DNA from: Kordiimonadaceae bacterium
Lineage (GTDB): Bacteria > Pseudomonadota > Alphaproteobacteria > Sphingomonadales > Emcibacteraceae
Direction of reading: 5' to 3'
Assembly (NCBI GenBank): GCA_024236295.1
Contig: JACKKT010000003.1
Location: 186,001 to 250,000, forward strand
DNA length: 64,000 bases
Shown: positions 1 to 7,787 of the stretch, in pieces
Layout: every line of letters starts with the position of its first letter
Position numbering within the stretch: position 1 is the stretch's first letter
Program-made: the position numbers and the translations under genes
Notes under the pieces: model-generated
The model's input: only the letters and a program-made list of their open reading frames with translations
The model's database searches: none
Told to the model about the DNA's origin: nothing

Positions 1-404
1 TCTTGATTTGTGCGATTGGAAAGTCCAATATAATAATGATTGCCAACCATCATAATATCACCTGCTTCTAACAGACCCGGTCCTTTTATCTCTTCAACTT
101 TTTTATAAAATTGAAAAACCGCTTCTTTAATAAATTCCACCTCGCCCCGCCGACTTGGAGCACCGGGTCTAGTAATTATTGCACAGTTTGGAGTCATAAG
201 AGCAACATCTTCTACAAAACAACTGTCAGGATAATCATCTAGCGCCTCAAGAATTTTCACGTCCAGTCCGCATTCATTTAAAGCATTAATATAATCAGCG
301 TGCTGCAACAATGCCTTATCATAATCCGGCTTACCCAGATTTGCTTCTGAAAGTCCATCAATCAAAGCCTTACAAGGCTTTCTTACAATTGCGTATTTAA
401 ACAT
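1..404 (-). CDS. Dimethylargininase (DDAH), C-terminus beyond window
   Basis: Partial gene: the start codon (402-404) and about 134 codons are visible and the 3' end lies left of position 1. The product should hydrolyse N(G),N(G)-dimethylarginine to citrulline and dimethylamine in the cytoplasm. Recognised from the DDAH N-terminal pattern: MFKYAIVRKP start, LGKPDYDKAL, PDSCFVEDVALMTP, CAIITRPGAPSRRGE and GLLEAGDIMMVG, all in family order. The catalytic Cys near the C-terminus is off the window, so activity cannot be judged. An AAGGA ribosome site precedes the ATG. The gene starts 32 nt after an amino-acid permease on the same strand, so the two are probably one operon importing and degrading (methyl)arginine; the substrate link is inference. 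Confidence 0.88.
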   Translation of the reverse strand, partial: MFKYAIVRKPCKALIDGLSEANLGKPDYDKALLQHADYINALNECGLDVKILEALDDYPDSCFVEDVALMTPNCAIITRPGAPSRRGEVEFIKEAVFQFYKKVEEIKGPGLLEAGDIMMVGNHYYIGLSNRTNQ

Positions 405-436
405 TTTGAATCCTTAAAAATAACAGTTTTTAATAA

Positions 437-1660
437 TCAATAGACGACCCAGGCACCTACTATTGCATATAATGAATAAAGTATCGCCAGAAATGAATTA
501 ATAAGGTTTAAAAAATTAACAGATCGTCCTGCAATCCTATCTTTTAGCTGTAATTTCAAGCTTGCCAGACTGACCCCCAGATATGCCAGTAAAATAGAGA
601 ATGTAGCAATGAGTATCATGATTTCAAAGGCATTTAATAATCCCTTATTGGCATTAAATAAAATAACTGCTGTTGATAAAGCGCTTGAATAGATCAACGC
701 CGTAACAGGCGTACCTTCCTTGTTTTTTTGCCTAAAAAATGATGGGAAGACACCATCAAATGAGCCAGCCATAGATACAGTGCCACTTAATAATATATTT
801 GAATTCAGCGCCCCTCCTATTGCCACTAACGCACCGATGCCTACAAATAGAGAGCCCAACTCCCCAAAAATAATTGAGGTAGAGTCTGCAAATGGAGACG
901 TTGAATTTTGCAGCACCTCTATTGGAATAAGTGCCATAACACCGGCTGTTGCAAAAATATAAGTAGCGGCCGCGGTAAATGTTCCAAGCACCAGTGCACG
1001 CGGTATGGTTTTTTTGGGGTTTTCTATATTATCCGAGGGAACTGTTGCCGCTTCAATCCCTATAAATGACCACATAACTAAAAGTGTAATTCCTGACACC
1101 ATTGTGGGAAAGCTTTCCCCATTCGGGTTTATAGCCGGGACCCCTGTTATATCTCCCATAAAAAATCCGATGACCCCAACTATAAAAAGGGGGATTAATT
1201 TTAGAATGACCGTAACCAACTGAACAATACTAACTTCCTCAACGCCTCTTACATTGACATAAGTAAACAGCCATACAACAGCAGTGGCAACAAATGCCGA
1301 AAGCCAAGTATGATCCGTTATAATTGGAAAAAATATCGCTGTATAACCTGAAAATGAAGTGGCGATTGCAGCAACTGACACCCATACGGAAATCCAATAT
1401 CCCCAGGCAATAAACATGGCCGGGTAATGACCAAACGCTTCTTCAACAAAAGTATATGGTCCTCCCTCTCTCGGGTTTCGTGATGAAAGATGACTAAGTG
1501 CAAATGCAATGCTTAAAGTCCCTAATGTGGCAAGTCCCCAGCCATAAAAGCTATTTTTTCCATAAGGGGCCAGAATTGCAGGTAAAGTAAAAATACCGGA
1601 TCCGATAATGGTTCCAACAACAAGTGCCCAGGTTCGCCAAATTCCCAAAGATTTTTTCAT
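437..1660 (-). CDS. APC-family amino acid permease
   Basis: A 407-residue, strongly hydrophobic inner-membrane protein of about 12 segments. The substrate-binding glycine motif GTIIGSGIFTLPA near residue 16 is typical of the APC superfamily, and PREGGPYTFVEEAFG follows in the expected place. The start was set at 1660 (MKKSLGIWRTWALV). A longer reading to 1774 would add 38 residues unlike the family and run into the divergent rluA gene, and an AGG-containing ribosome site lies just upstream of 1660. The dimethylargininase gene follows 32 nt downstream on the same strand, suggesting arginine-type substrates, but the sequence alone does not fix specificity. Confidence 0.88.
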   Translation of the reverse strand: MKKSLGIWRTWALVVGTIIGSGIFTLPAILAPYGKNSFYGWGLATLGTLSIAFALSHLSSRNPREGGPYTFVEEAFGHYPAMFIAWGYWISVWVSVAAIATSFSGYTAIFFPIITDHTWLSAFVATAVVWLFTYVNVRGVEEVSIVQLVTVILKLIPLFIVGVIGFFMGDITGVPAINPNGESFPTMVSGITLLVMWSFIGIEAATVPSDNIENPKKTIPRALVLGTFTAAATYIFATAGVMALIPIEVLQNSTSPFADSTSIIFGELGSLFVGIGALVAIGGALNSNILLSGTVSMAGSFDGVFPSFFRQKNKEGTPVTALIYSSALSTAVILFNANKGLLNAFEIMILIATFSILLAYLGVSLASLKLQLKDRIAGRSVNFLNLINSFLAILYSLYAIVGAWVVY

Positions 1661-1720
1661 ATCGCCTATGCAAATATTTTTCTGTTCATTGCGGGGAAGA
1701 ATATATAAGAACAGAATATT

Positions 1721-2374
1721 ATGATAGAAAATTATTGCCCTGCTACAGACCCCTATCTGAGTATCGTTTATCATGACGATGAGATACTTGTACTAGACAA
1801 GCCAAGCGGCCTTTTGTCAGTGCCGGGAAAAGGGCCATTACTTACAGACTGTCTGGAAAAAAGAGCGCGTGAGAAATTTGACAATGCCTTGACTGTCCAT
1901 AGGCTCGATATGGATACTTCAGGGCTTATAATTATGGGACTAAGTAAATTTTCCCATCGCCATCTTAGCCTTCAGTTTCAAAACAGAAATGTTGGGAAAA
2001 AATATATTGCGAGGATTTTCGGACAAATTGAGGAAGACGAAGGTTTAATTAGCCTGCCTCTCATTTGTGACTGGCCAAACAGACCGAAACAAAAGGTTGA
2101 TTTTGAGAATGGGAAACCATCTCAGACAAAATGGCGAGTCATTAAAAGACTGGAAAAAGAATCTCATGTTGAACTTATGCCTTTAACCGGGCGCTCGCAT
2201 CAATTACGTGTTCACTTAAAAGAACTTGGTCATCCTATATTGGGAGATCGTTTTTATGCGCATGAAAGTGCCTTAGCAATGAGCAAGAGGCTCTGTCTAC
2301 ATTCAACTTCACTGACAATTATGCATCCAATAGAAAAAGTAAAAATGACATTTGACAGTCCTATTCCCTTTTAA
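1721..2374 (+). CDS. rluA: Dual-specificity rRNA/tRNA pseudouridine synthase RluA
   Basis: 217 residues, close to E. coli RluA (219). RluA converts uridine to pseudouridine at 23S rRNA position 746 and tRNA position 32. Visible features are the catalytic HRLDMDTSG motif with Asp63, the NKPSG-like DKPSGLLSVPG near residue 27, LICDWPNRPKQKV near 122 and the C-terminal TGRSHQLRVH and GHPILGDRFY. The ICDWPNRPKQK block is particular to RluA rather than RluC or RluD. It is divergent from the permease with a 60-nt gap, and its stop overlaps the end of the convergent HIBCH gene by 4 bp. No strong ribosome site is visible before the ATG. Confidence 0.93.
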   Translation: MIENYCPATDPYLSIVYHDDEILVLDKPSGLLSVPGKGPLLTDCLEKRAREKFDNALTVHRLDMDTSGLIIMGLSKFSHRHLSLQFQNRNVGKKYIARIFGQIEEDEGLISLPLICDWPNRPKQKVDFENGKPSQTKWRVIKRLEKESHVELMPLTGRSHQLRVHLKELGHPILGDRFYAHESALAMSKRLCLHSTSLTIMHPIEKVKMTFDSPIPF

Positions 2375-3420
2375 AGCAATAAATCACCACCCGCCGGAAT
2401 ATTAAAATGTGCCAGAACCATATCCGTAGTAACTTGATCCAACGTGGGCGGCATCCAGCTTGGAGCATGATCTTTATCAATTAAGATAGCCCTAACCCCC
2501 TCATAAAAATCACTGTCATAAGACGAGATGGCACAAACAATTCTATATTCCATTTTCATACAGTCATCAAAATCGAGCTTTGCGCCGCGGAAAAGCTGTT
2601 CAGTGATTACTTTTAGGCTGATGGGTGACATTTTTTTCAAAACGGCGAGCGTTTCCCTGGCCCAATTATGATCAATAATGCTTAGATGATCAAAAATATC
2701 CTCCACTGTATTTTCACTGAATGCCGCATCAATCAGATCTCTGAATTCATCCAGTGAAGAGGCACCGGGATCTTCAGTGAAACGGGCTATGATAATGTCC
2801 ACATCATCATGGCAGGTAATGTCTTCTTCAATAAGTGCCTCAATTAAATCAGGCAATTTTTCAGCGCTCATATACGCGGTTCCAATACCAGCATATAAAA
2901 TATCAGACCCTTTTAACCTTGCGCCGGTAAGTCCAAGATAAAGACCGAGTGCACCAGGTAACCGCGGTAGAAAATAACTTCCCCCGACATCAGGAATTAA
3001 TCCAATCGCCGATTCAGGCATTGCAAAAAGAGTATTTTCAGTAATAATTCGATGTGAGCCATGAATAGAAATACCGACACCCCCACCCATAGTAATCCCA
3101 TCCAGAAGGGCAATAAATGGCTTGGTAAAATGGTAAATCCGGGCATTCATTTTATATTCTGTCGAGAAGAATTCGGGGGCCAGTAAATTATTCTCGTACC
3201 CTTGCTCAACTATGGCTCTCACATCACCGCCTGCACAAAACGCTTTCCCACCCCGGCCCATAATCAGGACGGCGTTTATAGATTTATCATTTTCCCAAGC
3301 ATTTAGCTGATTGTCCAGGATTGAACACATAGAAGTCGATAGTGCATTAAGAACATCAGGTCTGTTAAGTGTTATAATCCCAAGACCTGATTTTTCTTCA
3401 AACAGTATATGTTCACTCAT
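2371..3420 (-). CDS. 3-hydroxyisobutyryl-CoA hydrolase (HIBCH type)
   Basis: 349-residue member of the enoyl-CoA hydratase superfamily. It would hydrolyse 3-hydroxyisobutyryl-CoA in valine breakdown. Crotonase oxyanion-hole segments are seen at GKAFCAGGDVRAI (about residue 58) and DGITMGGGVGIS (about 107). The hydrolase subgroup is indicated by PESAIGLIPDVGGSYFLPRL, where the Glu136 and Asp144 positions match the HIBCH catalytic pair. The ATG at 3420 was preferred to a TTG at 3432 because a GAAG ribosome site fits it. The start is 24 nt behind the aminopeptidase gene on the same strand, so both are likely co-transcribed. Plain enoyl-CoA hydratase is less likely given length and motif. Confidence 0.87.
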   Translation of the reverse strand: MSEHILFEEKSGLGIITLNRPDVLNALSTSMCSILDNQLNAWENDKSINAVLIMGRGGKAFCAGGDVRAIVEQGYENNLLAPEFFSTEYKMNARIYHFTKPFIALLDGITMGGGVGISIHGSHRIITENTLFAMPESAIGLIPDVGGSYFLPRLPGALGLYLGLTGARLKGSDILYAGIGTAYMSAEKLPDLIEALIEEDITCHDDVDIIIARFTEDPGASSLDEFRDLIDAAFSENTVEDIFDHLSIIDHNWARETLAVLKKMSPISLKVITEQLFRGAKLDFDDCMKMEYRIVCAISSYDSDFYEGVRAILIDKDHAPSWMPPTLDQVTTDMVLAHFNIPAGGDLLL

Positions 3421-3444
3421 TTGATGCTTCAATTCTTAATAATT

Positions 3445-5229
3445 CTAAAGCGTTGTAATTGAATTAGTCGCATTTATCAGCCATTCTTTTTCCTCACCTT
3501 CCAATAAAGGAGCAATTTTCTCGCGAACTTTGGCATGATAAATATTAAGCCATGTTATTTCTGCCGCTGACATCATATGGGCATTTACCAACCGTATATC
3601 GATGGGAACTAATGTTATGGTTTCAAAACGTAACATTGGGCTCTCATCTTCTTCGAAATCACTGGGCCGGACTATGACCAGATTTTCTATTCGTATTCCA
3701 TATTCCCCGTCTTTATAATAGCCGGGCTCATTGGATAAGATCATTCCAGGTTTAAGTGCCACGTTAAAGCTAAGAGGTGAAATGCTCTGAGGTCCTTCAT
3801 GAACACCAAGATAGCTGCCCACTCCATGACCTGTTCCATGTGCATAATCCAAACCCACATCCCACAATGATTTACGGGCTAGGGTATCCAGATGCGCCCC
3901 GGTCCGGCCAAATGGAAAACGAGCCTGAGCCAGAGCAATATGTCCTTTAAGTACCCGTGTGAAATGATCCTTTTGTTGTTCGGTCGGAGTGCCGATTGCA
4001 ACGGTCCTTGTAATGTCTGTCGTACCGTCTAAATACTGACCCCCTGAATCGACCAGATAAAGCATGTTTTTTTCAAGTTTCCGACATGTATTTTCAGTCA
4101 CTTTATAATGAACAATGGCCCCGTTTGGTCCGGCGCCACTGATGGTCGCGAAGCTGTTTCCCTGAAAAAGTGACACTTCTTTTCTTAAGTCGTAAAGCTC
4201 ATTTACGGCATCAATTTCAGTTATTTTTCCTGAAGGAGCATTGCGGTCTAACCAGTATAAGAACCTACATACGGCAACTGCATCACGAATATGGGCTTTT
4301 TTCGTTCCCTCAAGTTCCACATCATTTTTACAGGCTTTATCAATTTGTACAGGATCATCCGCTTCAATGACATTCTTTTTTGCTGCGTTAAGTGCTTCAA
4401 ATACGGCCGCATGAGCCCTCTTTGGATCCACCATAACAGATAGACCTTTTTGGCCTATCGTCTTCACCGCTTTTAAGAAGTCCTTTTTGGGATAGTGGGA
4501 CACATATTTTCCTAAATGTCTGATTACATCCTCGTCAAGTTTAGAAGGATCTATAAACAAATCTGCACTGCCCGTGCTGTAAAGTATGGCAAAACTTAAA
4601 ACAAGTGGTGTCATATCAACATCTGACCCGCGAATATTAAAAAGCCAGGCAATACTGTCCAAAGATGTTATAATCAACGCGTCTGCGCCCTTTGACTTAA
4701 TTTCTGCAGCAATCCTATTTCGTTTTAAAGATGATTTTTCACCTGAGTATCTTAGTTTATGAACTTGCGCTGGGGCATTGGATGGTTCCGGACGGTCCTG
4801 CCAAATTTCATCAATCGGATTTTTATTTAAGGCCTTTAAAGTAATATTTTTTTCAGCAAGTGTATTTCTTGCTTTTTCCAGCCAAATTTTACTATGGAGC
4901 CAGGGGTCATATCCGATGACAGCACCTTCCTCCAGATTATCCAGAAACCAATCTTCTGCCTGATCCTCATGTAATTTCAATATGGAGAATAAGGTTCTAT
5001 CAACCTGATTCCTGACTTGTAGCGTATAACGGCCGTCAACAAATATAGCCGCCTGATTTAATGTAATAGCCGCCAAACCGGCCGAACCGTCAAACCCGGT
5101 GATCCAGGCAAGTCTTTCAGCATAGGACGGCGTATATTCACTTTGATGTTCATCGGTATGCGGAACAATAAATCCTGACAGTTTATGCTTTCTTAGGACC
5201 TGTCTGAACGCCCTTAATCTTTTTTCCAT
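3445..5229 (-). CDS. Xaa-Pro aminopeptidase (M24B, aminopeptidase P family)
   Basis: 594-residue metallopeptidase removing N-terminal residues from peptides with proline in position two. The two N-terminal creatinase-like domains (about 1-310) precede the pita-bread catalytic domain. All five expected metal ligands are present: Asp394 and Asp405 in DSGGQYLDGTTDITRT, His468 in HGTGHGVG, Glu501 in SNEPGYY and Glu515 in GIRIEN. The length fits the three-domain, eukaryote-like aminopeptidase P group also common in Alphaproteobacteria. No signal peptide, so cytoplasmic. Probably the first gene of an operon with the downstream HIBCH gene. It is one of several peptidases in this window. Confidence 0.92.
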   Translation of the reverse strand: MEKRLRAFRQVLRKHKLSGFIVPHTDEHQSEYTPSYAERLAWITGFDGSAGLAAITLNQAAIFVDGRYTLQVRNQVDRTLFSILKLHEDQAEDWFLDNLEEGAVIGYDPWLHSKIWLEKARNTLAEKNITLKALNKNPIDEIWQDRPEPSNAPAQVHKLRYSGEKSSLKRNRIAAEIKSKGADALIITSLDSIAWLFNIRGSDVDMTPLVLSFAILYSTGSADLFIDPSKLDEDVIRHLGKYVSHYPKKDFLKAVKTIGQKGLSVMVDPKRAHAAVFEALNAAKKNVIEADDPVQIDKACKNDVELEGTKKAHIRDAVAVCRFLYWLDRNAPSGKITEIDAVNELYDLRKEVSLFQGNSFATISGAGPNGAIVHYKVTENTCRKLEKNMLYLVDSGGQYLDGTTDITRTVAIGTPTEQQKDHFTRVLKGHIALAQARFPFGRTGAHLDTLARKSLWDVGLDYAHGTGHGVGSYLGVHEGPQSISPLSFNVALKPGMILSNEPGYYKDGEYGIRIENLVIVRPSDFEEDESPMLRFETITLVPIDIRLVNAHMMSAAEITWLNIYHAKVREKIAPLLEGEEKEWLINATNSITTL

Positions 5230-5431
5230 TTAACCCTCTTGTTTCTGGCGCACTATATTTGCAGGATCATCAGAATTTGCAAGTATATTAGTCGGCAATT
5301 TTATTACTTTTGCATAATCATGCCCGGCATATAATGCCCCAGTGAAAATTTCACTTTATATTTTAATTTAAATTCAGTGCTTTAGCAATGGCATGGCATT
5401 TGCTTCATGTATAGATAGCAGGAGCAATAGC

Positions 5432-5713
5432 ATGAATTCGAATACTGATGTGATTAATTCCATAACACCCAATCCCTACACTATGGCAAATATACTTGTT
5501 GAAATGAAAATTATGGGAATTGATCCCGATCCATTTCTCAAAATTACGGCGCTGGACTTACTAACTCAATATGGCCCGGGTGCGATTGAAATTTCGGATA
5601 ATATTGAAAAAAGCCTGATATTGGAAAGAGACTATAAATCAGCAAAGCTCTGGCACAAGATAACACATTATTTAAAAAGCATGCCCGGAAATGACACAAA
5701 AGCCGCGCATTAA
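5432..5713 (+). CDS. Small conserved-looking hypothetical protein, 93 aa
   Basis: I do not recognise the family. The start at 5432 is well supported by AGGAG at 5420-5424 with a 7-nt spacer; an upstream in-frame ATG at 5393 lacks one. The protein is soluble, without a signal peptide. Its second half has the pattern LLTQYGPGAIEISDNI...ERDYKSAKLWHKITHYL, resembling in layout small alphaproteobacterial proteins that pair a YG-type helix with a W-x-x-I helix. It stands alone between the divergent aminopeptidase and the convergent TIGR02186 gene, 10 nt from the latter's end. No function can be assigned. Confidence 0.7.
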   Translation: MNSNTDVINSITPNPYTMANILVEMKIMGIDPDPFLKITALDLLTQYGPGAIEISDNIEKSLILERDYKSAKLWHKITHYLKSMPGNDTKAAH

Positions 5714-5723
5714 AAAAATTATG

Positions 5724-6515
5724 TCAGCTTACTTTTTTGGCAACAAATCCGGTGAAAAGACCTACTGAAATAGCTAAAAACACGACGATAATCCCATAAT
5801 ACGGAGGGTATTCATGAGCAAAATTGAATATAAAACGTTCAAGCCCCCTCTTATCAACTAACAGATCGGTCCTGTGGTTAATGATGACCTTGCCATCGCG
5901 AACCAAATAAACATCGGCTGTATAATTGCCAACTGGCATGTTTGACGGAAAAGCAAGATTGGCACGAAACAAGATTTCATCCTTGACCATGACATTGCCA
6001 CTGCTTTCTTTATAGAGACCAATTTCAATCATGTTACGGATGAGTGCTTCTTTATATTCCTTAATTTCTTCACCATCGTCATTGACTATTCTTAAATTTT
6101 CAAGACCGAGCCCCAGTTCAGACTGGTCTTTTTTTGATAAAAATTCATCCAGCGGCCGTGTTGACCCGATCACATAGTAGCCAGGCACTCCCCGGATGAT
6201 CTGATCTTCATTATTAATCCAGATACCGGCAACTTTATCCTTTTTTCGGATAACGACATCAGTGGGGCTGCTTTGAACCACAACTATGATATCATAATCG
6301 AGACCTTGTATCGTAATATCATCAGACTGAATGCTTTCCATTGCATGACGCTCCAGTGCGCCGAACAGTAAAAGTTCACGCCCTGAAAACTGAGAAGTAA
6401 TTTCAATCAAATGCTGAGACAAATCTGTTACCAAAGTTTCAGCGCGCCCCTGATTAACTTTGCCAAAAACGATGATCGCCACTGTTAGAATTGCTATTTT
6501 ACTCTTTCTGAACAT
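5724..6515 (-). CDS. TIGR02186-family membrane-anchored protein
   Basis: 263 residues: a signal peptide (KIAILTVAIIVFGKVNQGRA, residues 6-25), a periplasmic beta-rich part, and one C-terminal membrane helix (about 239-258) with a short basic tail. The pattern and its place behind a TauE/SafE transporter match the alphaproteobacterial TIGR02186 family, which usually accompanies such exporters; its precise role is unknown. Start and upstream stop share a base (TAATG at 6515), so it is translationally coupled to the exporter. It probably assists export of sulfite or another small sulfur anion, which is inference. Confidence 0.82.
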   Translation of the reverse strand: MFRKSKIAILTVAIIVFGKVNQGRAETLVTDLSQHLIEITSQFSGRELLLFGALERHAMESIQSDDITIQGLDYDIIVVVQSSPTDVVIRKKDKVAGIWINNEDQIIRGVPGYYVIGSTRPLDEFLSKKDQSELGLGLENLRIVNDDGEEIKEYKEALIRNMIEIGLYKESSGNVMVKDEILFRANLAFPSNMPVGNYTADVYLVRDGKVIINHRTDLLVDKRGLERFIFNFAHEYPPYYGIIVVFLAISVGLFTGFVAKKVS

Positions 6516-7441
6516 TATAGGCCCTCAGCAGAAATAGCAGAAACAGTGAACAGATCCTTCGGTTCAACCACAAGATCATAAGCCATTTTTGCACAGACGA
6601 TCAAAACCAGACTGGCAAGTAAAATACGTAGTTGTTCGCCTTTTAATTTTGCGCCCACAATTACACCAGCCTGCGCCCCTATAACCGCGGCAGTCAGCAG
6701 AACCATTGCCAGAACCACATCTACTGTTTGCGTATTAATTGAATGAAGGTAAGTTGTCGCTGCTGTAACAAATGTAATTTGCAACAGTGAAGTCCCAATC
6801 ACAACATTAGTAGGCATATGCAATAGATAAATCATAGCAGGGATCATCACAAATCCACCACCTACACCCATAATAGCAGATAAGACCCCTACCAATCCAC
6901 CTATGGCAAGCGGCATAATAACGCTAATATACATTTTCGATTTTCTAAAGCGCATTTTAAACGGCAAAGCATCTATCCAGGTTCGCTGACGCCTTTCGAC
7001 CTTGGGCGTAATTCCCCTTAAATCCTGAATAATACGGCGTATGCTTTCAATAAACATCAGAAATCCGATCCCGCCCAAAAATACAACGTAAGCGAGAGAA
7101 ATCATGAGATCGACCTGGCCGATTTCACGCAGGTAAGTAAAGATCATTGTTCCAAAATAGGTGCCTATAACACCGCCAGCAATAAGAACAAGGCCCATTT
7201 TGAAATCGACACCACCGCGGCGCCAATGGGCAACAGCCCCAGACACGGAAGCCGCTGTGATCTGACTTGCTTGTGAAGCCACAGCAATCGCCGGCGGCAC
7301 TCCGGAAAATATAAGGAGTGGTGTCATAAGAAATCCACCCCCCACACCAAATATACCTGACAAAAAACCCACACCACCCCCCATGGCAAGTAGAACAAAT
7401 ATGTTCATGGAAAGTTCGGCTATTGGCAGGTAAATCTGCAT
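6515..7441 (-). CDS. TauE/SafE-family sulfite/organosulfur anion exporter
   Basis: 308 residues with about 8-9 membrane helices in two related halves. Each half carries the family signature: GIFGVGGGFLMTPLLIF near residue 30 and GVGGGFVMIPAMIYLL near 192. Start MQIYLPIAELS at 7441 is typical for the alphaproteobacterial branch. Members export sulfite, sulfoacetate or related anions formed in sulfur metabolism. It is the first gene of a two-gene operon with the TIGR02186 protein. The roughly 350-nt AT-rich region on its 5' side is shared with the divergent fatty-acid operon. Substrate is not readable from sequence. Confidence 0.88.
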   Translation of the reverse strand: MQIYLPIAELSMNIFVLLAMGGGVGFLSGIFGVGGGFLMTPLLIFSGVPPAIAVASQASQITAASVSGAVAHWRRGGVDFKMGLVLIAGGVIGTYFGTMIFTYLREIGQVDLMISLAYVVFLGGIGFLMFIESIRRIIQDLRGITPKVERRQRTWIDALPFKMRFRKSKMYISVIMPLAIGGLVGVLSAIMGVGGGFVMIPAMIYLLHMPTNVVIGTSLLQITFVTAATTYLHSINTQTVDVVLAMVLLTAAVIGAQAGVIVGAKLKGEQLRILLASLVLIVCAKMAYDLVVEPKDLFTVSAISAEGL

Positions 7442-7787
7442 TTAATTTACATTTTATATTAGAGTTTATATTTTTTTACCGTGCTTTATTTGAAAACCCC
7501 AGCAAAACCAACAAAAAGAATCAATCTTTGGCCTTATATAGACCCAAATTTATTTTCCTGCAAGTGAACACGATCTTATCATTAAAATGTCACATTTAGG
7601 AAGCATATTTGGGTTTATATCACAGATATTTTAAAAATTTATTATCGAGGATTGATCTTTAAATTATATGATTAAGCTTATTGGTCAAATTGCTATATTT
7701 CTCTTGATAAAATAATGATAATATTTACCTTTAAGGAGACGATATCCTGCCACACACAAAAAATTGCATTACAATCAAGGATTTCAA
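7442..7787. other. Divergent AT-rich promoter region, TauE and beta-oxidation operon
   Basis: 346 nt without a supported gene, between two divergent operons. It must hold both promoters; I cannot fix a -35/-10 pair with confidence. It contains the long dyad at 7536-7620, an AAGGAG at 7733-7738 with no usable start codon behind it, and CAAGG at 7776-7780, the ribosome site for the acyl-CoA dehydrogenase ATG at 7788. Confidence 0.6.
7536..7620. promoter_or_regulatory. Inverted repeat upstream of beta-oxidation operon
   Basis: Left arm ATATAGACCCAAAT (7536-7549) and right arm ATTTGGGTTTATAT (7607-7620) are complementary at 13 of 14 positions, separated by 57 nt. Arms this long are unlikely by chance in so short a region. 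Spacing suits two half-sites or a long-range hairpin; a TetR/GntR-type fatty-acid regulator is one possibility, but no regulator gene lies nearby. Confidence 0.4.

Noticed and set aside
1661..1774. 38-codon N-terminal extension of the APC permease
   Set aside because: Runs into the divergent rluA gene and is unlike the family; 1660 has a ribosome site.
7733..7738. AAGGAG as evidence for an extra small gene before the acyl-CoA dehydrogenase
   Set aside because: No ATG, GTG or TTG at a usable distance; the short overlapping frame has no support.
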